A stretch of DNA of 64,000 nt from Roseofilum casamattae BLCC-M143 (GCF_030068455.1 NZ_JAQOSQ010000001.1:434001-498000), one strand, 5' to 3'; shown: positions 45,326 to 54,770, counted from the stretch's first letter. Translations and numbers: made by a program. The notes: generated by a model from the letters alone, not told the origin.

Positions 45326-45832
45326 TTACTCTCCATTGACCGAGCGTCCTTTCCCTTGTCGGGTAAAATCTTCCGGTCGCAATCCAGAGAGGAAATCGCG
45401 AAAAGCCTCGCGCTCGGCTTCATCTGCCTCTTGATCGACGGGAATCGAGGCATCGGCAATCACTTCTTCGAGAACCCAAATAGAAGCTCCAGTGCGCAAG
45501 GCCATGGCGATCGCATCTGACGGACGAGCATCTATTTCGCGCAGGTGTTCTCCCTGACGCAAACTGAGCAGAGCATAAAACGTATTATCTTGCAGGGCAT
45601 GAATCACGACTTTTTCCAGCGCCATTTCCCAAGTATCGAGCACGTTCACCATCAGATCGTGGGTGAGGGGGCGCGGCGGCTTTTGTCGTTCTAAGGCATT
45701 AATAATCGCTCTGGCTTGATCTTGGCCGATATAGATCGGCAATGCTCTGCGGTCAGTTGTATCCTTCAATAGTACAATTGGGCTGCGCGTACCAGCGTCT
45801 AACGCAATTCCAGCAACTCTCATCTCAATCAT
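45326..45832 (-). CDS. Bifunctional nuclease family protein (DUF151)
   Basis: About 168 residues from the ATG at 45832, chosen because family members begin MIEMRVAGIALDAGTRSPIV; the open frame extends to 45871. Family motifs are LPIYIGQDQARAIINALERQ, RPLTHDLMVNVLDTWEMALE, NTFYALLSLRQGEHLREIDA and RPSDAIAMALRTGASIWVLE. Homologues show DNase and RNase activity in plants, and bacterial members are thought to act in nucleic-acid processing or stress response. The Asp/Arg-containing ARPSDAIAMALR stretch is intact. A C-terminal Glu/Arg-rich tail is additional. Confidence 0.88.
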   Translation of the reverse strand: MIEMRVAGIALDAGTRSPIVLLKDTTDRRALPIYIGQDQARAIINALERQKPPRPLTHDLMVNVLDTWEMALEKVVIHALQDNTFYALLSLRQGEHLREIDARPSDAIAMALRTGASIWVLEEVIADASIPVDQEADEAEREAFRDFLSGLRPEDFTRQGKGRSVNGE

Positions 45833-46056
45833 TACTAAAGCCTCTCGATCGCTTTTTGGCAAGGAACCCACTTCGTTATCGGGCCGGGCCGCTCGTGGAC
45901 GAGCAACTGCGTCGGCTGAATCGGCTCAGCGTCTGCATATCGTATTTTCTACCTCAAAATCGATTATCCTAATTAGACCATAGTATTCGATAATATCCTC
46001 TTTCTTCTCATCTTAAGTTCACCTTTAAAGTTTGACATTACATTTTACCTATTCCC

Positions 46057-46719
46057 GTGTTTACTGGATTAATTCAAGCCCTAGGGACCATTGTGCCTCA
46101 AAATGATTACCAAGTCGAAATTACCTGTTCTTTGCCAGAGAGGGAGCTAATTTTGGCGGATTTAGCCATTGGTGATAGTGTAGCGGTCGATGGAGTTTGT
46201 TTGACGGCAGATCGGTTGCACTCCCAAGGCTTTATTGCCGCTGTTTCCCCAGAAACGCTCCGTCGAACTACCTTAAACTACAGAGCGACCTCGCAAACTC
46301 CGGTTAATTTAGAAACGTCCTTGCGAGTGGGTAGCAAGCTGGGCGGGCATTTTGTCACCGGCCACGTGGATGGAACGGGAACGGTAAGCGCGATCGCGCG
46401 AAGGGCGATCGCCTGGGAAATCTCGTTTACTGTCAGCGCCGCAGCCATTTCGCGCTACATTGTTCCGAAAGGAAGTATTGCCATCAATGGCATTAGCCTA
46501 ACCATTGCCGAATGCGATCGGCAAGGAACCCAATTCAAAGTAGCGATTATTCCGCAAACCTTTGAATGCACGAATCTGAAATACTTACAAGTTGGCAGTC
46601 TGGTTAATCTGGAAGGAGATATTCTCGGCAAATATGTAGAGCGATTTTTGCGATCCTCTCCCAGCCAGAGCGAGCAGCCCATTACTGCGGATTTCCTCAG
46701 CGACCACGGCTATATTTAA
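46057..46719 (+). CDS. ribE: Riboflavin synthase, alpha chain
   Basis: 220 residues from a GTG at 46057, with the standard start MFTGLIQALGTIVPQ. Two lumazine-binding repeats are visible: the first has LAIGDSVAVDGVCLTADRLH and the second KGSIAINGISLTIAECDRQG. The linking LGGHFVTGHVDGTGTVSAIA, with the conserved GHVD, is present. The enzyme dismutates two 6,7-dimethyl-8-ribityllumazine molecules to riboflavin in the cytoplasm. The length is normal for the family. No FMN riboswitch is recognisable upstream, and it is not next to other rib genes. Confidence 0.96.
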   Translation: MFTGLIQALGTIVPQNDYQVEITCSLPERELILADLAIGDSVAVDGVCLTADRLHSQGFIAAVSPETLRRTTLNYRATSQTPVNLETSLRVGSKLGGHFVTGHVDGTGTVSAIARRAIAWEISFTVSAAAISRYIVPKGSIAINGISLTIAECDRQGTQFKVAIIPQTFECTNLKYLQVGSLVNLEGDILGKYVERFLRSSPSQSEQPITADFLSDHGYI

Positions 46720-46852
46720 TTAATAATTAATAATTAACAGTTAATAACGGCCTGGCGGTGGGAGAAGGTTTTGGGAGGTTGGGGATAGGGAGATAGATAG
46801 TATTGCGCTATTCCCCATTCCCTTGCCTTGAGCGGAGCCGAAGGGCTATTCC

Positions 46853-48484
46853 CTACATCGGACGGATCTCGACAAAGGGTAGCTCTTCTGTAGATAGTTC
46901 GGGAGCCGGAAGTTTTTGCAGTTCTTTCGCATTCCCGCCAGTATAAGGAGTAGCGGATGCAGTTTCCCAAGATTGGATAAACCGAGCTAAAGCATATTCC
47001 AATTGCGCTCCCGCATCAATAGCAACCCATCCATCTTCAGTTTGCTCGCGCAGCTCGAAATGCAGGTGGGGGCCGGTGGAATTTCCGGTACTGCCAACGC
47101 TACCGATGACAGTTCCCTGCTCCACGGTTTCGCCGGGTTCGACAAATACCTCAGATAAGTGAGCGTAGAGGGTTTCTTGAGTTCCGTTATCGTGCACGAG
47201 CACTACCGTCAGGCCGTAACCGCCGAGGAAATTAGCGATTTCGACTTTTCCAGCAAGAGCTGCTAGAACGTGAGTTCCTGTAGCCGCAGCGAGATCGGTA
47301 CCGCTGTGCATTCTCCACTCTCCAGAAATGGGGTGGATTCTCCAACCAAAATGAGAGCTGATTTGAGCGGGAACAGCTAAAGGATAAAGCAGGCGCGTAT
47401 TCCCATTTCCGGGCAATCCCACCGGTTGGCGAGAGTTGAAATAAGACCGACCGCTGGCCGTACTTCCGCCGACGACGGGAGCCGGGGAACTGGCGGCATA
47501 TCCTCCACTGCTTCTTTGGGGAGCGGGGGCAGGTTGATGGTTGTCTGGAGACCAGGTAGGGATGGGTTGAGAAGGTTGAGCGTGGTAATTGGAGTTGTTG
47601 TAATTGGAGTTATGGTGCGTCGGTTCTGAGGCAACGGTAGGTGGCTGAGCGGCGGGGATGTCAGCCGGGGTATATCCTCCTCCACAGACGGCATCAACCA
47701 TTGTGCCGCCGCTGACGACGGCTTCGCAGCCACTGGAACGCTCGGAGACGACCACTTGTGCGGGTTCTTCATAAGAGTCGTAGTGGGTGGCGGTGGCTCC
47801 GGTCTCAAAATCACCGGATGCATCGATGTAACCGTTACCCGTTTCTGCCACTTCCGTACCGACTGGCATTAAGTCTTCTGCGGAGTAAGACACGGGTGCG
47901 GATTCGTCATAGGTTTCGACGACGACGGGTACGGAACTATCGTCAATGGGCGCGCTGTCGTAAGCCGTGGGTTCTGGAGTCCATTCCGGTTCTACTGCTG
48001 TCGGTTCTGGAGTCCATTCGGGTTCGTAAGCGGTAGGTTCGGGGGCCCACTCTGGTTCTACTGCCGCTGGTTCGTAGGCGGGTTCTTCGTAGTAAGCCGG
48101 TTCTTCATAGTAGGTAGGTTCTTGGTAAACTGGCTCTTCGTATGCCGGTTCTTCGTAGTAGGTGGGTTCTTGGTAAACTGGCTCTTCGTAATAAGCCGGT
48201 TCTTCGTAGTAGACGGGTTCTTCGTATGCTGGGGCTTCGTATGCCGGTTCTACCCAGGGTTCAGGTGCTGTATCATAAGCGACAGGATCGATGGCGATGT
48301 CTTGTTCGTAAGCTGCCACGTAGCGAGGAATCCAGAAAGTACTGCTGCCGATTAGTCCTAGGGCCCCTAACCATCCCATACCCTGCATTAGTAAGGAGCG
48401 GTGGCAGGTTAGGCGAAAGAAGGTTCGAGCGTAAGGATTCGCTGGTTTGGGTGAGTTAGGGTTTTTTTGGGTACTCATCGACAT
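46853..48484 (-). CDS. M23 family metallopeptidase with Tyr/Glu/Pro-rich repeat region
   Basis: 543 residues. A membrane segment or uncleaved signal lies at about 35-55 (LMQGMGWLGALGLIGSSTFW). Residues about 75-165 are a low-complexity repeat of YEEPAYYEEPVYQEP-type units followed by WTPEPTAVEPE units. A long Ser/Pro-rich linker leads to a C-terminal LytM/M23 domain (about 375-510): SHFGWRIHPISGEWRMHSGT with the first zinc His and Asp, LYAHLSEVFVEPGETVEQGT and GPHLHFELREQ. All zinc and catalytic residues seem present, so it probably trims peptidoglycan cross-links in the periplasm. The repeats may position it in the wall. The two upstream neighbouring genes are transcribed away from it. Confidence 0.92.
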   Translation of the reverse strand: MSMSTQKNPNSPKPANPYARTFFRLTCHRSLLMQGMGWLGALGLIGSSTFWIPRYVAAYEQDIAIDPVAYDTAPEPWVEPAYEAPAYEEPVYYEEPAYYEEPVYQEPTYYEEPAYEEPVYQEPTYYEEPAYYEEPAYEPAAVEPEWAPEPTAYEPEWTPEPTAVEPEWTPEPTAYDSAPIDDSSVPVVVETYDESAPVSYSAEDLMPVGTEVAETGNGYIDASGDFETGATATHYDSYEEPAQVVVSERSSGCEAVVSGGTMVDAVCGGGYTPADIPAAQPPTVASEPTHHNSNYNNSNYHAQPSQPIPTWSPDNHQPAPAPQRSSGGYAASSPAPVVGGSTASGRSYFNSRQPVGLPGNGNTRLLYPLAVPAQISSHFGWRIHPISGEWRMHSGTDLAAATGTHVLAALAGKVEIANFLGGYGLTVVLVHDNGTQETLYAHLSEVFVEPGETVEQGTVIGSVGSTGNSTGPHLHFELREQTEDGWVAIDAGAQLEYALARFIQSWETASATPYTGGNAKELQKLPAPELSTEELPFVEIRPM

Positions 48485-48730
48485 CTGTTTCTGGGTTGAG
48501 TTGGCGTTGCGATCGCGGGTTCCTTGGGGTTATCCGGTCAAACACCCGGTGACGATCTCTTCGACCAGTTTTACCACAGTTTACCGATATTGGGCCGGGG
48601 AACCGGAGGATTGCTTTTTTCTGAGAGTTGACGGATTAAAAATTAATTTTTTTTGACCTCTGCCTCAAGAGAGAGGCTGGAGTTGCTAACCTGAGTTGGC
48701 ATAAAGCAAGAGAGCGAGACGATTAACATA

Positions 48731-49759
48731 ATGAAGTTGAGTGAAATTGTTGCCTATCTTGGTGCGGGAGCTGCTGAGAATAGCTTGGATTCTGGCGATC
48801 CGGAGATTGCTGGGGTGGCGCCAATAGACCGAGCGACTCCCGATGCATTGAGTTTTGTGGAAGGGGCGAAGTTTGCGAGGGAAATTGAGACGACTGATGC
48901 GATCGCATTAATCGTACCGCCAAATCTGGTGGAGGGCGTCCGCGAGAGGGGTATCGCTTGGATTGCGACGAAGGAACCGCGATTGCTGTTTGCGCGGGCG
49001 ATCGATTTATTCTATCAACCGTTTCGTCCGCAACCGGGGATTCATCCAACGGCGGTTATTGCTCCGGAGGTGCAACTGGGAGAGGAGGTTTATATCGGCC
49101 CCCATGTCGTTATTTATGCGGGGACAAAAATTGGCGATCGCGCTATTGTTCATGCCAATGTAGTTATTTATCCCGATGTAGAAATTGGCGATGGCACGAT
49201 TCTGCACGCGAATTGTACGATTCACGAACGGTCTCGCTTGGGCAAAAATTGCGTTATCCACAGCGGTGCGGTTATTGGAGCGGAGGGGTTTGGATTTGTG
49301 CCGACATCTCAAGGCTGGTACAAGATGCAACAGTCGGGATGTACGGTGTTGGAAGATGGGGTAGAAGTCGGTTGCAATAGCGCGATCGATCGCCCTGCGG
49401 TGGGAGAAACTCGAATTGGACAACACACAAAAATTGATAACTTGGTGCAAATCGGTCACGGATCTCACATTGGCTCGAATTGCGCGATCGCCGGACAAGC
49501 GGGAATGGCAGGAGGCTCGAAAGTTGGGAATAATGTCCTGTTAGCGGGTCAAGTCGGGATTGCCAATAATACGACGGTTGGGGATAATGCGATCGCATCG
49601 GCGAAGGCTGGAGTTCACGGAACTGTACCCTCAGGAAGCGTGGTGTCTGGCAATCCGGCGGTAAATCATCCGATTTACTTGAAGGCTTCTGCTATCTACA
49701 AGCGTTTGCCCGAGATGTATCAAACTCTGAAGCAGTTGCAACGCAAGTTGAGCGATTGA
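48731..49759 (+). CDS. lpxD: UDP-3-O-acylglucosamine N-acyltransferase
   Basis: 342 residues. An N-terminal uridine-binding domain (VAPIDRATPDALSFVEGAKF, LLFARAIDLFYQPFRPQPGI) is followed by a left-handed beta-helix of hexapeptide repeats (about 100-300). The catalytic His lies in NLVQIGHGSHIGSNCAIAGQ and the C-terminal helix (YKRLPEMYQTLKQLQRKL) is present. LpxD adds the amide-linked acyl chain to the lipid A precursor on the cytoplasmic face of the inner membrane. Cyanobacteria usually encode it with lpxC, fabZ and lpxA, but here it stands alone. Its length and motifs are standard. Confidence 0.95.
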   Translation: MKLSEIVAYLGAGAAENSLDSGDPEIAGVAPIDRATPDALSFVEGAKFAREIETTDAIALIVPPNLVEGVRERGIAWIATKEPRLLFARAIDLFYQPFRPQPGIHPTAVIAPEVQLGEEVYIGPHVVIYAGTKIGDRAIVHANVVIYPDVEIGDGTILHANCTIHERSRLGKNCVIHSGAVIGAEGFGFVPTSQGWYKMQQSGCTVLEDGVEVGCNSAIDRPAVGETRIGQHTKIDNLVQIGHGSHIGSNCAIAGQAGMAGGSKVGNNVLLAGQVGIANNTTVGDNAIASAKAGVHGTVPSGSVVSGNPAVNHPIYLKASAIYKRLPEMYQTLKQLQRKLSD

Positions 49760-49835
49760 GTTAAGATACTTAGACCCAAACTCTCTCAATTCAATTTTGG
49801 AACCCTAAGAGCAAACATCTGGCAGAAGTTGAGGA

Positions 49836-50402
49836 ATGCACGTTAATCCACCCGTTCGCGAAATGCCTTATCCTCCGGTACAATCGGCGCAGACCCCCAT
49901 GTCGCGATCGCCAGAGGGAAATCTTCCAGGTCGCTCTCCCCGTGTCTCCACTCAACTGCCCCGTTTTCCGAAAAATAAGGCCCTGCGGTTTACTCGCCAT
50001 CACAACCGCGCTTATCCCGATCGGGTGGCCGATCTGCTGGTTAGTATTGGGGAGCGATCGCAACAATGGCAAGAACAACTGGCGATCGTGCATCAGCAAA
50101 TTGAAATTCTCTACAATCAAGGGCCGATTCTGGAAGCGTGGTTAGAGTCTACTCCAAAGGGAAGGTCTGTTAATCGTGCCGGAGCCGAACCGCTCTCGAG
50201 TTCCTATCGGTTATGCGGATTAGACGAACAAGGGAATGCGTGGAGTCGTCCTTGTCCTCCGGAAGAGATCGCCGCAGCGAGTTTGGCCATTCATCGCTAT
50301 CAGCAATTACGCCAGTTTCTCAATCAAAAGCATATGCTAGAAGCACGGCTGTCTCAGTTGGCTCAGTCGTTGATGCTCTTAGAGACTCAAATGGCGGATT
50401 AA
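49836..50402 (+). CDS. Conserved cyanobacterial hypothetical protein
   Basis: 188 residues. The first 50 residues are Pro/Ser/Arg-rich and probably disordered. The rest is mainly helical: YPDRVADLLVSIGERSQQWQ, EQLAIVHQQIEILYNQGPIL and HRYQQLRQFLNQKHMLEARL, likely a coiled-coil hairpin. The middle contains SSYRLCGLDEQGNAWSRPCP, which looks conserved, with two Cys. No enzyme motif and no membrane segment are present. The pattern is familiar from cyanobacterial hypotheticals next to cell-envelope genes, but no function is known. It lies between lpxD and the glycosyltransferase on the same strand. Confidence 0.7.
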   Translation: MHVNPPVREMPYPPVQSAQTPMSRSPEGNLPGRSPRVSTQLPRFPKNKALRFTRHHNRAYPDRVADLLVSIGERSQQWQEQLAIVHQQIEILYNQGPILEAWLESTPKGRSVNRAGAEPLSSSYRLCGLDEQGNAWSRPCPPEEIAAASLAIHRYQQLRQFLNQKHMLEARLSQLAQSLMLLETQMAD

Positions 50403-50460
50403 TCGCTGGAGTGGGAGCGAGGGGTGTAGGCGCTATGTTGTTTTCGTGGGCTATTTCCAA

Positions 50461-51390
50461 ATGACTGTGAAACTTTCAGCTATTATTTGCACTCATAATC
50501 GCGATCGCTATCTGGGAGCGGCGATTGATAGTTTGCTCGAGCAGGATTATCCGAATTTCGAGGTTATTGTCGTTGATAATGCTTCGAGCGATCGCACCAG
50601 CGAGGTAATTGAGTCGAAACAACCTCACCCGTTGCTGAAATCTGTCTACGAACCGGTGACGGGGTTGTCGGTGGCGCGGAATACGGGCGCGCAAACGGCG
50701 ACGGGAGAGATTTTAGCCTATTTGGATGACGATGCGATCGCCTCTCGGTCGTGGTTGAGTTGTCTGGCGCGGGCTTATGCTGAGAATGAGAAATTGGCGA
50801 TCGCGGGTGGAAAAGTGACGCTGATTTGGCCGGAAGGAATTAGCCCGCCAAGTTGGCTTTCCGACGGTTTAGCGGGCAATCTCGGGGCGTACGACCTGGG
50901 CGACGAGATCCAACTCATTACCCAGCCCAATCTCACTCCTCGGGGCTTAAATTACTCCTTGCGGCGCAGTTTCCTCGAGGAGATTGGCGGATTTGACCCC
51001 AACTTGGGACGAGTGGGGAAAAAGTTGCTCTCCAATGAAGAATTAGTGATGACCGAATTGGCTTTAAAATCTGGATGGCAAGTGGCTTATCTTCCCCAGG
51101 CTTTAGTGCAACATAATGTGGCTCCCGAACGGATTAATCGCGCCTGGTTTTTGCGTCGGGGATGGTGGCAAGGAGTGAGCGAATGTTACCGCGAACAACT
51201 GAGCAACCGCGCCGGAATGGGTCAATTTTCGCGAGCGGGAGAGCGCATTGTTCGAGGGTTGTATAAGTCCGTAAAATTCTTTCGCGATCCTGCCCTGCGG
51301 TTCGATAACTTTGTTTATGCTTACGGTCAAATTGGGTATTTGGTGACGGCAATTGAAGGAATGCGATCGCAAAACTCATCCGTTGAGTAA
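50461..51390 (+). CDS. Family 2 glycosyltransferase, HpsE-like
   Basis: About 309 residues from the ATG at 50461; a GTG at 50446 is also in frame. The GT-A fold starts at LSAIICTHNRDRYLGAAIDS, followed by VIVVDNASSDRTSEVIE, the DXD equivalent LAYLDDDAIAS and the acceptor region SNEELVMTELALKSGWQVAY with the ED-like catalytic pair. The C-terminal region (RAWFLRRGWWQGVSECYREQ) is typical of polysaccharide-synthesis enzymes, and the overall pattern resembles HpsE from hormogonium polysaccharide loci, though I cannot confirm orthology. It should transfer a sugar from a nucleotide donor on the cytoplasmic membrane face. A second GT2 and an acetyltransferase follow about 0.6 kb downstream. Confidence 0.85.
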   Translation: MTVKLSAIICTHNRDRYLGAAIDSLLEQDYPNFEVIVVDNASSDRTSEVIESKQPHPLLKSVYEPVTGLSVARNTGAQTATGEILAYLDDDAIASRSWLSCLARAYAENEKLAIAGGKVTLIWPEGISPPSWLSDGLAGNLGAYDLGDEIQLITQPNLTPRGLNYSLRRSFLEEIGGFDPNLGRVGKKLLSNEELVMTELALKSGWQVAYLPQALVQHNVAPERINRAWFLRRGWWQGVSECYREQLSNRAGMGQFSRAGERIVRGLYKSVKFFRDPALRFDNFVYAYGQIGYLVTAIEGMRSQNSSVE

Positions 51391-52047
51391 GCCGACTAAT
51401 GTTGATGCTTGTTTGGATTTAGCAAGCCGTTCCATTTATTTCCTTGGGGAAAGGAGGAAGCAACGATATAAGTAACTTACAAACCCCGTGCAGTAGTTGC
51501 AACCAACAGAAAAGCGATCGCAGCGATCGCAGATTTAAAAGAAGATTTACCTAAATTAAAAACTATAGTCGATTCAAATAACAGTGAGATATAAAATCGC
51601 AAAACCAATGAGAGCTGAGCGAATGGTAGCTGAGCGAAGTCGAAGCTGTCGAAGCTCGGACATCATAAACAGTCCGGACTTCGACTTCGCTCAGTCCTCA
51701 CACTATCGTTTGTCTCACTGTTAATCTGATTTACTATATCATTCTCTAGTGCGTCGTACTGCGAATAGAAAATGGGTTCACAAAACAGACAATATTAGAC
51801 GCTAAGGAGGTAAAATTGGGGTCGGCTACTCTCTAATCTTAACCTCAGGAGATAACCTCGATTGCAGTTAGAGCATGGCACTTGGAGGCGATCGGTGTTA
51901 CTGTGAGAAGTCAGAGAGGTTTTATCTCTCGTTATCTCTCGCGATGTACAATCGGTGGGAAATACGAGGTTAAACCAAACCTACCGGAATGCATTTGCTA
52001 TCCTAGGGTATTCTAAGTTGTACAACAACCTCCTCTCCTGTGCCATT
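51391..52047. other. Intergenic region with MITE and possible gene remnant
   Basis: About 650 bases between the two glycosyltransferase genes. It holds a 144-base inverted-repeat element (51579-51722). Just left of it, 51497-51592 reads in frame as a short tail (AIAAIADLKEDLPKLKTIVD and then a stop inside the element), which may be the last piece of a lost gene. The remaining part before 52047 is A/T-rich and probably contains the promoter of the second glycosyltransferase. No RNA gene is seen. Confidence 0.55.
51579..51722. mobile_element. MITE-like element with TA-flanked inverted repeats
   Basis: Terminal inverted repeats ACAGTGAGA and TCTCACTGT are each flanked by TA (TA-ACAGTGAGA at 51579-51589 and TCTCACTGT-TA at 51712-51722), matching the TA target preference of IS630/Tc1-mariner elements. 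The 144-base interior has no coding capacity and contains further imperfect inverted repeats (CTGAGCGAAGTCGAAG and CTTCGACTTCGCTCAG). A transposase in trans would be needed, and none is in the window. Confidence 0.6.
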
Positions 52048-53001
52048 ATGACCTCTGAATCTTCTAAACTCCCGGTTTCGATTTTAATTCCGGCAAAAGA
52101 TGAAGAAGACAACATTGCAGCTTGCCTCAACAGCGTTGCACCAGCAGATGAAGTATTTGTCGTCGATTCGCAAAGTGGCGATCGCACGGTAGAAATTGCA
52201 GAACGTATGGGCGCCAATGTCGTCCAATTCCAGTTTAATGGATCGTGGCCCAAAAAGAAAAATTGGTCGTTGGATAACTTACCATTTCGCAATGAATGGG
52301 TGTTGATTGTCGATTGCGACGAACGGATTACCCCAGCACTTTGGGAACAGATTGCCGAAGCGATTCAAAATCCAGAGATGAACGGCTATTATCTCAATCG
52401 TAGAGTCATTTTCCTCGGAGCTTGGATTCGCCACGGCGGACGCTATCCCGATTGGAATTTACGCTTGTTTCGGCATCAGAAAGGACGGTATGAAAATCTC
52501 AATGTTGAAGATGTGAGAAATGCAGGAGATAATGAAGTTCACGAGCACGTAATTCTTGAGGGGAATGTAGGGTATTTGCAAGAAGATATGCTCCATGAAG
52601 ATTTCCGCGATATTTATGCTTGGCTCGCTCGCCACAACCGCTACTCCAACTGGGAAGCCAAGGTTTACTATAACCTGATTGAAGGCATGGACGAAGGCAA
52701 CACTATTGGTGCTAACTTGTTTGGAGATGCCGTACAGCGGAAGCGATGGCTGAAGAAAATTTGGGTGCGTTTGCCTTTTAAACCCGCACTTCGGTTTGTT
52801 TTGCACTACATTATCCAACTGGGATTTCTCGACGGTCGAGCTGGGTTTATCTATTCCACTCTGCTCAGTCACTACGAATACAATATCGGGGTAAAATTAT
52901 TCGAGCTGCGTCAATTTGGCGGCCATATTAACCCTGCAAAAAAACAATCATCGGTATCTGAATCTGCAACGACTCATGTCAAGTCTCCCATCCAATCCTG
53001 A
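52048..53001 (+). CDS. Family 2 glycosyltransferase
   Basis: 317 residues from the ATG at 52048; the open frame extends upstream to 51955, but that part shows no family similarity. The N-terminal GT-A fold reads VSILIPAKDEEDNIAACLNS, EVFVVDSQSGDRTVEIAERM, then WVLIVDCDERITPALWEQI with the metal-binding DCDE. The second half (YYLNRRVIFLGAWIRHGGRY, PDWNLRLFRHQKGRYENLNV, HEHVILEGNVGYLQEDMLHE) matches the waaE/KdtX-like branch that acts on lipid-linked or lipopolysaccharide acceptors. A C-terminal hydrophobic stretch (FVLHYIIQLGFLDGRAGFIY) may anchor it to the membrane. It overlaps the acetyltransferase gene by 26 bases, implying coupled translation. Confidence 0.9.
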   Translation: MTSESSKLPVSILIPAKDEEDNIAACLNSVAPADEVFVVDSQSGDRTVEIAERMGANVVQFQFNGSWPKKKNWSLDNLPFRNEWVLIVDCDERITPALWEQIAEAIQNPEMNGYYLNRRVIFLGAWIRHGGRYPDWNLRLFRHQKGRYENLNVEDVRNAGDNEVHEHVILEGNVGYLQEDMLHEDFRDIYAWLARHNRYSNWEAKVYYNLIEGMDEGNTIGANLFGDAVQRKRWLKKIWVRLPFKPALRFVLHYIIQLGFLDGRAGFIYSTLLSHYEYNIGVKLFELRQFGGHINPAKKQSSVSESATTHVKSPIQS

Positions 53002-53587
53002 ACCGGAATCTTCTATCGATATAAACTCTACTTCTTGGGTCGATTTGCGTCAATATAGTCAAGCCGGTTTCGATCGAGGCCGGCCGGCTTGGTATATCGT
53101 GCTTTGGTGGTTGATTCAAGGCGTTGTTTTTCCGTTAACCTTGCATAATGCTCATGGCATTCGAGTGCGTCTTTTGCGTTGGTTTGGCGCCCAGATCGGA
53201 GATGGTGTCGTGATTCGGCCGAGCGCTCGGTTTACTTATCCTTGGAAAGTGGAAATCGGGGATTATAGTTGGATTGGTGAAGATGTGGTTTTCTATAGTC
53301 TAGAAACCATAAAAATCGGTCGGCATTGTGTTATTTCGCAAAAGAGCTATCTTTGTACCGGTTCCCACAATATTGAAGACTCCTCATTTCCCCTCGTCAC
53401 TTCCCCTATTTGCATGGGTAATGGGGTATGGGTGGCAACAGACTGTTTTGTGGCGCCAGGGGTTGAGATTGGGTCAAATACGGTGGTTGGCGCTCGCAGT
53501 AGCGTGTTCCGCAGTTTGCCAGCAGCCTATATATGTTGGGGAACTCCAGCTAAACCTCGTACCCCTCGAATATTCGATCGGACTTGA
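52976..53587 (+). CDS. WcaF-like sugar O-acetyltransferase
   Basis: About 203 residues from the ATG at 52976; an ATG at 52916 lies deep inside the previous gene. The pattern is the colanic-acid type (WcaF-like) left-handed beta-helix transferase: SWVDLRQYSQAGFDRGRPAW, NAHGIRVRLLRWFGAQIGDG, FTYPWKVEIGDYSWIGEDVV, SQKSYLCTGSHNIEDSSFPL (with the catalytic His) and GSNTVVGARSSVFRSLPAAY. It transfers acetyl from acetyl-CoA to a sugar in exopolysaccharide synthesis. The start overlaps the end of the GT2 gene, and together with HpsE-like GT2 upstream they form a small polysaccharide cluster. Confidence 0.88.
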   Translation: MSSLPSNPEPESSIDINSTSWVDLRQYSQAGFDRGRPAWYIVLWWLIQGVVFPLTLHNAHGIRVRLLRWFGAQIGDGVVIRPSARFTYPWKVEIGDYSWIGEDVVFYSLETIKIGRHCVISQKSYLCTGSHNIEDSSFPLVTSPICMGNGVWVATDCFVAPGVEIGSNTVVGARSSVFRSLPAAYICWGTPAKPRTPRIFDRT

Positions 53588-53711
53588 TTAAGAATGACGA
53601 TCGCCGATCGCTTATCTCGAAAATATAGTAGTATCATAACTTCCATTGCTCGGCGATCGCGCGCAAGACTTCCTCATTGTGTCGATCTCGATAAACCAAT
53701 AGGATAAAGGG

Positions 53712-54770
53712 ATGAAGTCAATAAGAGATGGTTTCGTTAAGTTTCTCGGTGTAGGAGCAATAAGTACAACATTACTCCTGGGTGCGATCGCCTGCCAAGC
53801 TCCTCCGTCAAACGGCGATCGTGCCACCGAAACCACCGATTTACCAGGTGCAGGAATATCCGTTCAACCCGGACGTTCTACAGTTCAAGGAGCGCACTTT
53901 CAAATCATAATTATTAATAAAGCTTTAGAGCAATTGGGTTACACCATTAAAGAGGCGAAAGAACTCGAACCCGCTCCAATATTTGTGGCTGTAGGAAATG
54001 CCGACGTGGATTATATTGCGAATGCCTGGGAAAAAATCCACACTAAGTATTATGAAAATAGTGGTGGCGATGAAAAATTAATTAAAGCTGGAGTGTTGGT
54101 TCGCGATGCGCTACAAGGGTATCAAATTGATAAAGAAACAGCAGAGAAATACAATATTACGAGTATCGAACAGTTAAACGATCCGGAGATTGCCAAACTG
54201 TTCGATACGGATGGCAATGGAAAAGCAAATTTAACCGGATGTAATCCCGGTTGGGGATGCGAATCGGCGATCGAACACCATTTAGATGCTTACGGTTTGC
54301 GAGATTTCATCGACCACGATCGCGGTCAATATTTTGCGTTAATGGCAGATACAATTACTCGCTATGAAAGTGGGAAGCCGATTCTATTCTACACCTGGAC
54401 TCCAATGTGGGTGGGTAGTATTTTAAAACCGGGAACCGATACCATTTGGTTGAGCGTTCCTTATACCGATTTGCCAGAAGTGCAAGGAGAATTATCGGAA
54501 AACGAGACAACAGTAGATGGGACGAACTTAGGGTTTGCGATCGATCGCATCAGAATTGTAGCAAATAAAGAGTTTGCCGAGAAAAATCCGGCGGCTCGCA
54601 AGCTATTTGAAGTGGTACAAATTCCAATTGAAGATATTAACGCACAGAATCGTCTTTTGCGCGATGGAGAGAATACACCGGAAGATGTTGACCGTCATGC
54701 TAATGAGTGGATCGCCAATAATCAAGAGTTATTCGATAGTTGGATAGAGACGGCCAAGCAGGTCGAGTGA
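53712..54770 (+). CDS. Glycine betaine/proline-type ABC substrate-binding lipoprotein (ProX-like)
   Basis: 352 residues with a lipoprotein signal peptide (FLGVGAISTTLLLGAIAC, Cys at about 28). The mature part has the ProX/OpuAC pattern: GRSTVQGAHFQIIIINKALE, FVAVGNADVDYIANAWEKIH, NLTGCNPGWGCESAIEHHLD and GKPILFYTWTPMWVGSILKP, the aromatic residues being the cage that binds quaternary amines. It should capture compatible solutes such as glycine betaine or choline-like compounds outside the membrane. ProV (ATPase) and ProW (permease) partners are not adjacent, so it may work with a transporter encoded elsewhere or be a sensor. It is convergent with the DUF3370 gene. Confidence 0.9.
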   Translation: MKSIRDGFVKFLGVGAISTTLLLGAIACQAPPSNGDRATETTDLPGAGISVQPGRSTVQGAHFQIIIINKALEQLGYTIKEAKELEPAPIFVAVGNADVDYIANAWEKIHTKYYENSGGDEKLIKAGVLVRDALQGYQIDKETAEKYNITSIEQLNDPEIAKLFDTDGNGKANLTGCNPGWGCESAIEHHLDAYGLRDFIDHDRGQYFALMADTITRYESGKPILFYTWTPMWVGSILKPGTDTIWLSVPYTDLPEVQGELSENETTVDGTNLGFAIDRIRIVANKEFAEKNPAARKLFEVVQIPIEDINAQNRLLRDGENTPEDVDRHANEWIANNQELFDSWIETAKQVE

